From Dryococelus australis (Eukaryota; Arthropoda; Insecta; Phasmatodea; Phasmatidae): a DNA stretch of 64,000 nucleotides. The stretch is taken from NCBI GenBank assembly GCA_029891345.1, contig CM057009.1, positions 212,034,709 to 212,098,708 on the forward strand. The letters are read 5' to 3'. Position 1 is the first letter of the stretch. The number at the start of each line of letters is the position of its first letter. Below are positions 45,237 through 56,796 of this stretch, piece after piece. The position numbers and the translations under genes are program-made. The notes beneath the pieces were generated by a model. That model saw only the letters and a program-made list of their open reading frames with translations. It had not been told where the DNA came from and ran no database searches.

Positions 45237-48200
45237 CTACCGGACTACCAATATCATGGAAATATAATTTACAGCCATTTAAAAAAAGAATAATTTAACC
45301 GAAAACATATATATGTGTATAATTTAGTATGATTGGTAATATTAATTTTATGGAGTTGTTATCTAAAATCACATTTGGCAGGAAATAACTGCTTTATAAT
45401 AAGGAAAGGGGGAACATAACAGTCGATTTGCTATTATAAAATTCTGTGATATGTAAAATAGTTTCTTGTATGCTGTTGTTTACGGTCATATTCTTAAAAC
45501 AAAAAAGTAATATTAAGGTTTATAAATTACAATATTACAGTTATAGTGTAAATGTTACACATATAAATATTTCGCTGGTAACTTCACTAGTATTTTAGTA
45601 ATTTCTTATAACGAATTTTATGCAGTAACGCATACCAGTTTTCCAAAGTTTTATTTCCAAAGTGCTTGATAAAATACAAAATATTTGTATGTTCATTTGA
45701 CAAACCAAAATAAGCTACGTAGTATCAAGTGTAGAAAAAGCATCGCCTCAAAAATCGGCATAGAGTCATAGAGATATTGTTTCTCTTTTTATTTTCCTCC
45801 GTGCATGTGGTTTACATGACATTCTAAAGTGACAGATGTTTACAGTTTTGCGTATATGAATGTTGTTATTTATCTGTATGATTTTTTTTTGTTAACAGCA
45901 TTCGGCGCAACTTGGCAGTGCAAGTTGGAATAAATGCTGGTGTACATTACAATTGACCAAAACTGTGGGCGTGAAAGTAATATGTGTTTTGTATGGACTA
46001 TTCTGTGACATGTCGAATCAAAAATTGTCTGTTATGTCGTTAAACCACGAATTCATTGTACCTCAATATTATATAATTTCTCACGTCTCATTGTGTGTTA
46101 CATTTGGACTATGAAGTGAACTGTATGCTTTGGTGGTGAAGAAGACAGGAGGGGCTCCAGCGTCCTTGGCATCGAAAATATTCTAGTCATCTCCTTTTTT
46201 CTACTGCCTTTGCTGTAGTTCATCTTCATTATGTGAATATCTTGGTACGGTTTGTTAAATAAAGGGCATTTAATATGTATTATATTCAGCAATGAAATTA
46301 ATTATTACGTTTAATAGATGTACGGGAAACAAGTTTTATTTGTACAATATTTCTTTAAATTCTACAATCAATTCGTACAATTTATTGTGCCGGAAGAAGT
46401 AAAAGAAATTTTCTATGTGAAATAAGTCAGTTGCAAAAAATCGAAATTTGTAACGTGTACTTTTTAAGTTTAATTACATAAAATACCACTGAAATCATGT
46501 TTTATTTACTTTTCATGTTTCTATTGGCCTAGCATTTGTCCCTCAAAAATGCATGACACGAAACACTCCAAGTGGCAAAAAGGATAATATCAAAATGCAA
46601 TGAAATGCGGGTAACCCCATAAATGCCGTCATACAAACTATACAACGTTATATTTTCAAGCTGTGTACACAAGGGAAGATAGTGAAGAAATAAGAAGAAC
46701 AGAAATGAGCGGATAGTGTGCGTGTTCTTAACGTGCAACTGGTGTCCTTCCTAATTCAGTAATTAAAAAACCTTAGCAATGTTACGTGCGAGGAAGAATT
46801 ATCAGGCTACCAGAGGCCCCAAGCTTAAGCTACCGTTTGAAGGGAGCCTGTGCTTAAGTTAGTGACGTGAGTACTTAACAGCCATCCTCAGGTAGCACCT
46901 CTCAGTCATTTGGCCTTTCGCTGGGATACTACAGCATTTCTGACACTGTAATTTAAATAGCCATATTCCTGTTCAATATAGTTACCATAAAAGTTACAAA
47001 AATAGTTTGAAGTCACGTGCTTTAAATGAAAATAATATATTGGTCTAATAGTTGTAATGTGAATATTATTTACTAACAATATGTAAGTATATACCTACAA
47101 ACATATTAAGCATTTAAAATGATGTACTGAAACACACAACATAAAAAATGGGATAAGTAGAACCTAAATAAACATAAGTGGTTTAAATTAACAATAATAA
47201 TAATAAAAATAATCATTAAACAAAACAAGATATAGCATATACATGAAATCACATAACATATTATAAACACATGAAACACAAACCATGAGATTCACTTATA
47301 CATACATCACAAAACATAGAAAAAACAAAAATATTGCAACATGCAAATCGTTGATTTCAAAACATAGTCCACTGCGTTGGCAAACGTACATCTTTGCACA
47401 AATATATCAATAACGATATGGCTTACAGAATACCACAAAAAGACTCTTAAAAGTAACCATAAATATGGCCCACTTTATGACAAAGATGATCGTGCTGACA
47501 GTCTCTAAGCAAGCCCGAGTTAGATAATAGGGCCCAGTTATGTTCGACGTTTTCGCAAAGCCTCCATCCCCCGAAGTAACATGAAACGTAGCTCTTAACT
47601 TTTTAATTAGCGTTTAGGTAACGTTGATGATGTGAGAACCGTCACATCCCTCCTCCCGTGAAGATGACTGCCACAGTGTTCCACTCGCGTCAAGGTCTCA
47701 CAGCTCCGGGTGGCAAATCCGTTACCATGGGTCTCGTCCACGTAGAACACGCTGCGTTGATGTTATTTTAGTACACACCAATGCAGCACACCAAAGAGAC
47801 TCCTGTAAAATGAGCATGGATGTCCAAACAACTTACAAAAATACTTAAGAGTTGAACTTTTTTTTTTCGAAACACTCATAATAATACACTTAATAACAGC
47901 TTCATCTCTAAACGTACACATTTTCCCAGATAATTTACAGCATGTATAGTACGTATATTTTTATACTCATAAATACATTTCATTCCAATTAGGTTAATTT
48001 TTTTGCCCCTATATTACACCTTATTAATGTTTCAATTTCAAATATACACAGTAAATCTTAATATTTAGGATGCCTAAAATTAGATCTAAAAATAAGATAA
48101 AAAAAATGTTTGGAGGGCGGGGGAGGTTAGGCCCCTTACCCGGTACTTGGGTTTCTATGATATATTTTACAATAGATTACAAATGCTTTCTCAGTTTTGT

Positions 48201-49369
48201 TTGGAGAATTTGGATCTGACACTACTGACATATCTGGTGTTACAAAATTGATTATTGGGAATTACACTCTCCATTTATCGGCCAACTTCGCGCGAAGTAA
48301 ACTGTCTTCGAGCTAAAGTGGTTGCCTCGATAAACAAAATCACCCGGATTTAGACATATCTTTAAAAGAAACCTATGTTTTTGGTTCCATTTTTAATGAT
48401 GCATTATAAAATAACATGATAAATCTTCCCAAATGTTTTCTTAGTTTTACTATCCACATTTTGCAAACAAATACTTTGTAACGACCGTACATTTATTAAT
48501 GGACGTGGCAATCATCTTCACACAAATCCTCTGAGGGAGCATACCGGCAAGCACTATGAATTAAGTTATTAAAGTATAGGAAAATCAGATATAAAATTTC
48601 GTCTCAACGGCGTTGAACATCAGATTGGAAACTATGTCATGGAACTTTTGTATTTCTATTTACACGTAAAACCAGGTTTGCCTGCGGGTGATTCGGGGCA
48701 ATGTCATATATAATATAGTGGTTTTGGGGGTTCAAAACCTCCCCCTACCTACTCAGGGACACATTACGTGTTCATTATTTTATCAAGAGTGTCCAGTAGT
48801 GCAGGGAAATAAAGACAATTTTCATTTTAATTTACTGTAGGGTATACTCAATGTACTTTTTATTCCGCCTACCCTAAATATATTTCCGAAAATTTACAGA
48901 AAAATAGTTTACCTGGTACAATAAAAATTGTACGCCATCGGATTTTTACGGCGCAAGAGTACATTATAGATACAAAGTTCGTCATGATTGTCCATAAAAT
49001 TGTATCTGAGCTCTTATCACTTTGTGTCTCTCTGAGATTATTCAGTAAAAGGTAACATTTTAAATGGAAGCGAGTCAATTAAAAGTTAGATCAAAAGTTT
49101 TATAGAAAGTGAATTTATTTGAAACGTTAATTTTTAGCAAATATAAAAAAGGAAATCTCTCTTATATTACATATATTTTTGTCGAACACGGTAAATTACT
49201 GAAATATCCTCTTTAAAATTTTAACTTGCAGTAGTATCTAAAATTTTCTAATTGAGTTTTTTTTTTGTTATTTGAGTTCAAACCCTTCCCTCTACAAAGC
49301 TTTATATACAGGTCTGGGCAGTTTGTACCATTAACAATCCCATATAAAAGTCAAATCCGTTAGCTAACT

Positions 49370-50860
49370 TGACGAGGCATTATCTGTTACTACGTACACA
49401 GGCAAAACAAGAACAATATATAAACACTGCGTTACAAAAATTAAACGGCTTTATTGGGGGTAAGGGAAATAATAATCTAAAATTACTAAAGATATCTATG
49501 GCAACTAAGATATTTATGTACATAACCAGTTATCATTCTGGGAACGGAACCATTAAATCGAAATATAACAGTTCCCAAAGGCATGTAGCTACAGAATCTG
49601 CGTAATTTCCTTCAGGATTTTGGTTTTTTGGCTTTGCCTGTTGGAATGTTATGCAACCTCTATTCAAATTGCAATGTCTTTGCGAACTGCAGGCCACGTA
49701 AATATTTCCAACATGCGAGCAATTCTTTTAGCCCACCATGCATGCCCGCCAAAAAACGACTCGAATTAGTATTAAAAAATCACGGATCTCAACCCTTTGG
49801 GAACAAAAACTCTGAATTTCCCTTTCTTCAGATACTCGATCAAAACAAACCCATACGTAATATGTAAGTGGATGTTCTAGTTTGTTTATAATAAATAATT
49901 GGTTGGCATTCAGAATCAACTTTTGATGGTCTTCAATGTCAGTGACAACACTGGGGAAATTTTGCGTGTGTTAATCTCACATGAATTTATGATATCAAGA
50001 ATGTCAAGAGTCAATTGATTTTCTACATTTGTCACGCTCTCACAAAAGTCATCCTCGCAAAACATGTGTGACAGCACGTCCTTGATGGAGTTTTCCGTCC
50101 CCTTTATCTGATGTACACTTAACTTAAAACGAGATAGCGTAATTAACCAATGGACTAAACGACCGGCAGGTTATTGTGGTTTTAACATCAGCTCAACACT
50201 TGATTATTTGCAAACAAAATAAATAGAGCACTACCCAAGTATTCCCCAAAACTTTCCATTGCCTATATAAAAATAAGATATTTCTCATAAACAGAATATT
50301 TTATTTTAGCGTTTGTTAACATCTGGCTAGTATATGCTACCGAAAGAAAACATTTGTTTTTATTTTCAATTAGAACGGCGCCTTAAGGCTATTGAACTAG
50401 CATCACAATGAATAAACTATTCGTTTAAAAAATTAGGCAAATGTAATATCGATGAGCGTGTTAAACACTCCTTGAATTTCTGAAAAGCAGTCTGTTTTTC
50501 TGTATGCCACACGAAATCTATGTTTTTTAAAACACATTTAGGGGTTTAGTCCACAGACAAAAATTTAGTAAGAATTTGTTGTAAAATCAAACCATTCCCA
50601 AAAATCTTTTCACCTATTTCAGATTTTTTGGTGGAGGAAAACTTAACAGAGTATTCACCTTATCAGGATTCGTACGCAAATACTCTTGTTAAATTGTGAA
50701 AACTAAATAACGAATGTGCTGTTCCACCCAACTAATTTTTCATGGGTTAACCATTTACCCCGCTTCCAAGACATGTAGTACTTCAATTATAGCATCTAGC
50801 ACCGTCCAGACATGGTTCAGGTGTTCCTACACTCTATTGCTCTAAACGCATACATCATAT
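49370..50860 (-). pseudogene. Decayed Ty3/gypsy pol (reverse transcriptase, RNase H, integrase)
   Basis: Minus-strand pieces appear in pol order. Reverse transcriptase: EHLNHVWTVLDAI near 50820, NPDKVNTLLSFPPPKN near 50640, VKRFLGMV near 50600, NRLLFRNSRSV near 50475. Then AGRLVHWLITLSRFKLSVHQ with GTENSIKDVLSHM near 50170-50060 (the R-L-x-R-W and K-G-x-E-N-x-x-A-D-x-L-S motif region). Integrase: WAKRIARMLEIFTWP with VRKDI near 49720-49680, and VVTDNASS near 49385. Stops are frequent throughout. The catalytic half of reverse transcriptase upstream of 50860 is missing, and no long terminal repeats were identified. Confidence 0.75.
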
Positions 50861-51794
50861 ACATGATGAGCCGGGACAGAGTGTGTTAATTGCGGGAGAT
50901 AGTTCCTTACAAGATACAAAGCAGAAATGTGTTTGGGCATTATGCGACAAAGTGAGAATTGTGGCCGCTATGTGTCGCTAAAAATCTAATTTTGAATTAA
51001 ATTTCGTCAAATATTTTCGAAACCATTTGAGACTAAGCAACACAATTTCGAACAGTGTTACAGGAAAGGGATACCTTCATCCTTTTATGAGTGTGGTGGT
51101 AGTATCATACCCTCTTCGCTACGTACCTGGGGTTCAACACCTTGATTTGGCCATTACTTTCGAAATACTGACATGTAATGCACGTTTGCATATGGTGTGT
51201 TGATGAGAATCGGAAAAGTCACAAAAAGGTCGTCTTATCAACACTCACTAATGCTAACCATTTTCGCAAAATCAGCATTCGTATGTTTAAAAGTGTGCGT
51301 ACGAATGCCTGAGGGGTATGCAAACTTATATTAGTTTACTATATGAATCAGCCTTCGTCCACACGTAGGTACATGCAGGCATGGATATGCCTTGTTACTG
51401 ATTTTGTATGAATGTCGATAAGTTACTACAGTGACGTATATATTCGTTAAACAATAATACCAGGGTTTGGATTAATTGTATTACAATAGTTGTATCATCA
51501 CAGCACGAATTGTTAGTGACAAAATGTCTATATGAATGTTGTCTTTGTACTGAAAGCAAGCGTCCATAATGTAGTTATTGGTATCTAACTGCAGTCGTTG
51601 CAATCACGGTATCGACGGAGATATTACTGACATTTATTGAGTTAGGTTTCACAGCACACAAAGTGTAGCGCACTGTCTTATTACATAAGTGTTACAAAAT
51701 TATGGTTTAAACATGTAGCACTAGTCGTACAAAGTTATATTAAATTTATTTCTGGTTTGTAATTATTAAAATATGTTCTGCTGTTTTCTGTTAG

Positions 51795-51932
51795 GCATAC
51801 CGAGATGATAGTTTCTTGCCCGATGCTAACATCCCGTCAACATTCAGACGAACAAGCAGTTATGATGTGCGCCAAGGCAGACCTGAGGGCCTATTACGAA
51901 GCATAGTATCTAGCCATGTTCAGTCGAGCTGA
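51795..51932 (+). CDS. Candidate terminal exon, gene unassigned
   Basis: After a pyrimidine-rich CTGTTTTCTGTTAG acceptor, phase 0 reads AYRDDSFLPDANIPSTFRRT, then SSYDVRQGRPEGLLRSIV and SSHVQSS before TGA at 51930-51932. The composition and codon choice look like protein, and R-R-T-S-S resembles a basophilic kinase site. It lies 7.2 kb after the Strn-Mlck-like stop on the same strand. It could be an alternative C-terminus or the end of another gene. The known last exon junctions are phase 1, which would give an early stop here, so a different upstream exon would be needed. A second frame is also open for 37 codons, which lowers confidence. Confidence 0.4.
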   Translation, partial: AYRDDSFLPDANIPSTFRRTSSYDVRQGRPEGLLRSIVSSHVQSS

Positions 51933-52339
51933 CTCTTGTACGCAATGCGTTGCAGTACTCATGCAGAGCTCAGTGACAATGTTTTATAGTATAGTAAAAT
52001 TTTGTGTAATGCAGCGGCAGCACGTCGTTGATATGCAGAAATGTTTCCAGTTTTTGTGGTAATCTGCTCATTATATAAAGTCAGATAAGCATGTGTCGCC
52101 AGAAAATATGACTGTGATTATAACCAGTACAATATTGAATTTTATAAGTATTTAATCGTGTTGGTAAATTAATTTCAATTTTCATATATTTTCGGATTCG
52201 GGTTTTCAATTTGAATTCCAATGTAACATTATAAACTTAGTTTATTTGCACATGTTCGATGCCATATTGAATTTAGTAAGCATATGCATAATTTAAAGTT
52301 TTTTTAAACTAAGTTATGAAATGAGTCCATGCCGTACCA

Positions 52340-53240
52340 CAGACCATATTTTAAGTACAGAATGTCTATGTCTGACCTCACGAACTTACAAACATATTTG
52401 ACCATCATTTCCGAACTATTTAAGTTATAGCTGTGATATTAATATCATGGGTAACATTTCTGACTTCTATCAATGTAAAGTGGGCTATTATGAACTAAGC
52501 CTTCGAAAAAGGCACCATGGTTAGCTGCCTTTTTCCAACCACTGAAGTAATAGCTGTCAAATTCATAGGCATCGCTCCTGACTTCGATCAAGGCAAAATT
52601 GTCCATTATGCTTTAAGCCTTCTTATAAGCATAGTCGACCACCATTTTATATCCTTGAAGTTATTGTAATCTAATTCATATAATAGGTATCACATCTGAC
52701 TTCAATCAAGGAAATATATTCTGTTATACATTAACCTTCTTATGAGTATAGTAGTATGCCATTTTTAAATAATTTAAAGTATAGCCACAAAATTTATATT
52801 GTAGGCATGCTGATGACTTCGATCAAGGTAATATGGTCAGTTATGCTCTAAGTCCCCATATAAGCATAGCGGTCTATCACTTTCCTATCCATTGGAGTTA
52901 TAGTTACCTCATTTGTATTATACACAACACTCACATCCTCAAAGGAAATGAAATAATCTGTTATTACTTTAGCCTTCTTATAAGCATACTGTAGTTGTCT
53001 GCTATTTTCGATCCACTGAAGTCATAGGTGCCAAATTCATATAATATTTAACACTCGTTACTTCAATCGATGCGATATGGTCCATAATGCATTAGCCCTT
53101 CTTATAAGCATAGTTCCTCCATTTTGTAACTTTGTGCATTACATATCTGAGAAAATGAGATCATAGGGGATATACACCATGTTAGAGAAACAGGAATAAT
53201 AGATGCTTTAACAAAACTTCTTTTGTAAGCATATTGTTTT
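52340..53240. repeat. Degenerate tandem array, period about 120 bp, 7-8 copies
   Basis: The core GCCTTCTTATAAGCATAG or a variant recurs near 52498, 52615, 52735, 52851, 52972, 53095 and 53216, at spacings of 116-123 bases. Other parts of the unit also repeat in register: CTGACTTCGATCAAGG, GGTCCATTATGC and CACTGAAGTTATAG. An older copy may precede at about 52340-52400. Copies are strongly diverged and contain stops in all frames. Confidence 0.85.
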
Positions 53241-53827
53241 GCTTCCAACCAGGACAATGGTGTATTCCATTGGTGTCAGCAAGCCCATTTAAACAATGCG
53301 AATTTCGCCTTTTGATATCTGCGACAAGAAATTTGTATGTAACTAATTTTAAAAGATGATAAATATTAATTTTATTTCAACGGAATATATACACTGCCTT
53401 CGTGTTGGCGATATGCGAGACACTTATAAATGTACTGTGATGACATTGGAGGAGAGGGATTTGTAGCATTGAAACAGTGCCCCACCGATCCGGAAACTGT
53501 CACTTTTACGACTCAGGAAATGATCTTATAATGGGACAACTATATTAAACACATCACCAACTTTTCATGATGAAGTTCAGTAGCCCTTTCGGTATGGCAG
53601 TCACGCATGCGAAAAGGAATTCTGACTTTAACAAAGTAAGCAAACAATATACGAGTATGAGCAAATTTCTATCTTCTTAAATTTTTTTTACCATTAGCAG
53701 ACATTAGAATTTCCTTCACTTCACTTTTGCTTTGGAAATAATAGTGCTTTATTTTTTATATATTTTATGGAAATTAAATTTCAAAACGAGTAATGTAATT
53801 CCTTACCTTCCACTGATTACATCTAGA

Positions 53828-54080
53828 GACTGCTCTATGTCAGCGAGAGTATAATTTCGTACTCGCCACTTACCACGGCGAACCAGGTTCTGTTCCTGGT
53901 GGGTCACTCACGATTTTTCACACATGGAAATCATTGTGGACTTTGTTGGTTGGCAGGTGTGTTTTTCTCGGCGTGCTCCTATTTCCTCGCTATTGAATTC
54001 AGCCACTGCTCAATCACTGCTTCACTTCGCCGTCATAGACACCAAAAGACCACTGCTGTAAAACACCAACCATAGCTCTC
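53828..54080 (+). repeat. tRNA-derived SINE, diverged copy 2
   Basis: GGCGAACCAGGTTCTGTTCC corresponds to the B-box region of the SINE at 44820. TTGGCAGGTGTGTTTTTCTC matches its body, followed by C-rich TCCTATTTCCTCGCTATTGA and CAATCAC-like stretches in the same order. The A-box end is degraded. Confidence 0.6.
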
Positions 54081-55602
54081 ACTATGGCATATAATATGTA
54101 TTAAAAAAATCCGCACTAAAAATATATACGCATAACTTGTTTACATTGCATTTAGAAATTTGCGGAAGGAACTTTCATACGCATACGACTTTTGCACGAG
54201 AAGGTACTAATAATTACGAATCTATGACAGTGATGATTGCATATAATCTAGAGAAAAAAGATAATAATAAAATAACACCTTTTTTATTTACATTATTTAA
54301 GTTAAAATCGCATGTTACAGCACATGGCCTACCTCGCCCAGACATTCCGGCCATTTTATTCTCTAATGTTACCTGAACGTGTATCGAACCGTAACTGTAC
54401 CTTCAGTATTGTTTAAGGTTCTTTTACCTTTTCTACAACAAGTCTCGTATATTACAAACACGCGAACCTAAATGATATTAAAGGAAATCTCGTAAAAGAT
54501 GACGAAAAAATACTTGTAAGAAACAAATATCTGAACGCAGCACAGCATTAGTCTAATTATGCATCTTCCCTTTTACTTGTAAGTTAATGCACCATGGGTA
54601 CACTAACAGACCTTAAACATCACAACACACATTCATCCCCTCCACGTGTAGCTAATGCATGGGCAAGTGGAAATGTGTTTACTCATGTGGTTCATTAAAA
54701 AGTCAGTAGGAAATACAAACGCATACATCCATACTTGCCGCAGTCTAAGACACGAATGAAGTTAAGTAGGTCACCACAGCTAACTTGGCGTTAGATTTTA
54801 ATTGTTTTATGGCGAGCCCCCAAATCCCGTTACACCAGCGTGAGCACCTTCTCAGTTCTGTGTGCCCTCCGGCATGTACGGTAGTGGCTAAGAAGGTTGG
54901 AGAATGAGATGCGTCTCAGGGTAAGCCCTACACGCCTTAGGTCGGTTTTAATTTAAAAATTGGGTTCATTCATCGCGGCCGAGCAGAGTTGTCTGGTGCC
55001 ATGACCGCAATTGTAGCAATGGATACACCCCGAAAGAAGAAGTATCTAGATGGTAGTATATACCAAACCAGGCAAAGCAGAAAGGACCTGGGTAAATCGA
55101 TGCGACAGTCGCGGAGGATAAATGTAATTCCTTTTACTGGATTAGGGCTGGAGAAATTAGGTGTGTTTGTTAGTTCGCGAAGATAAAATTTGTGAGGTCA
55201 ATGTGTCTTCATATGAAATGTGTCGATCTGCTGCTGGGATGGATCCATGGTCGTACTGCAGTAGCACGGCCTTTGAGTTGGGGGACAGAACTGCGCCACC
55301 CGCCGCAGATGCCATTCATCTATCTAGAAGCTGAAAAATAGGTTAGTTTCCAGTCATAAAGAATAGGAGTAATCATTAAGAGGAAGGGGGTTTGGGGCTA
55401 TGTAATGGGATCAGTTAAGTGGCTTTTATTCTTGGAAGTCGCATCACCCCATCACAAAACGCACTACGTACACCACAATTCTAATCGCTGGCAGAAACGA
55501 GCGAACTATCCTCTGTTGCTCGCTGTGTTTTTTTGGGGTAAGTATTAAACACATTTAAAAAATAATTTTTGAAGTGAAAACAAAAACAATGTATTGTCGA
55601 TT

Positions 55603-55621
55603 GGGGGAGGGGGGGGGGTGG
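55603..55621 (+). repeat. G-rich simple tract
   Basis: Nineteen bases, nearly all G with one or two interruptions. Confidence 0.9.
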
Positions 55622-56784
55622 GCTGAATTATTTATCTTCTTTCCATTAACTTCGCATCCAAACAATATTTTTGCAAAAAATTATTATTTTAAAAATTCAA
55701 TTTCAAACGTTTAGTCGGCATATTGGTTACATTTCAACGACTAATCTGTACTTGCAATGCATTAGGTTTATTCCTCAGCAAAATTGACCACATATGGTTA
55801 TAATATTAAAAAACAACATGTATTTTCTATAACATCTAAGATATAGGATTTTATTAGACAATTTCTAGTAGATATCTATAAAACAATATTTGCACTATAG
55901 GTACCACCAGTTCATTCCTAAAATAACGATAAATTTGATTGGCCTCCATGACACTATGCATGCTTGCATCAAGTTTGTTATTGTTGCAAAACATATCAAA
56001 TATACCGCAAATATTTTACTAGATTATTCCACACTGAGAAATTTTCTGTTCTGACAAGTCACAATACGACTTCAAACTAGCACACAGTCCGAAGCATCGT
56101 CCCTGCCAGCACTTCAACGAATTTGATATTATATATACATATATTATTAAATTGTTTTCACAAGTAATGCATTGTATCAGCTGTTATCCTACACCCTTAT
56201 GTAATATGAGCATTCTCAATCAATCTTCTTTCTTAGATGATACTGAAGTGCAAAAATTATTCATTGCTATTTTTCATTGAGTGTTCCTAGTAGTCGAAAC
56301 AACTAGTGGAAGTTATTTCACGACTGCAAATGTTAAATTAAGGTTCCTAACTGGATCCCAGCTACTTATATACTTCAGACATGGAATCGGCTGCACCATC
56401 GACTTATCCAGAAATATTAACATTCAATGTTCGACCCAATATAAGTCAAAATTACAGATACTATAGAGTTCAGACCAGCCTATACCTTAACACCCATTGC
56501 ACTTGTTCCAACAACCAACACCTATTATACTGTTGTGGATAGTAAGGGGTGATGAAATAAAAAATTACTGTGGTGTAAGATGATGATAGTTTTGACGCAT
56601 GCCTCTTATACCAGTTACCATAAACGATTACGACCAAACTCACTGCAACCCTAGTGTACACTTTTACACTCGTGAAATTTAAACTCCTTGCCATTTCGTA
56701 CACAGAAGTACCAATCTGCCACAATCCTGGAGAGCGGCAGGACACGTGAATACGAGGGGTTGCGAAATACCGAGGCGCATCACA

Positions 56785-56796
56785 CCCCCCCCCCCC
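56785..56796 (+). repeat. C homopolymer run (12 C)
   Basis: A simple tract within the GC-richer block. Confidence 0.9.

Larger units (their letters stand above)
44644..51794 (+). other. 3' flank between the stop codon and the candidate exon at 51795
   Basis: It holds a SINE (44820-45085), candidate polyadenylation signals, and a Ty3/gypsy relic (49370-50860). A stretch opening after TTTGTTAACAG at 45899 stays open in one frame to about 46110, but its translation does not look like a conserved protein. 46780-47800 is GC-richer with no assignment; 48000-49360 and 50861-51780 show nothing recognised. Confidence 0.6.

Noticed and set aside
45899..46110. Possible extra exon after TTTGTTAACAG, open for about 70 codons in one frame
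   Set aside because: The translation is Cys/Trp/Leu-rich and unlike Ig or linker sequence. Entry in the phase needed by the last junctions gives a stop after about 11 codons.
47000..47800. LTR or primer-binding site of the gypsy relic
   Set aside because: No matching second copy on the other side of the pol region could be found by eye.
52340..53240. Tandem array as a repetitive protein-coding exon (40-residue unit)
   Set aside because: Every frame has stops within most units and indels between units break register.
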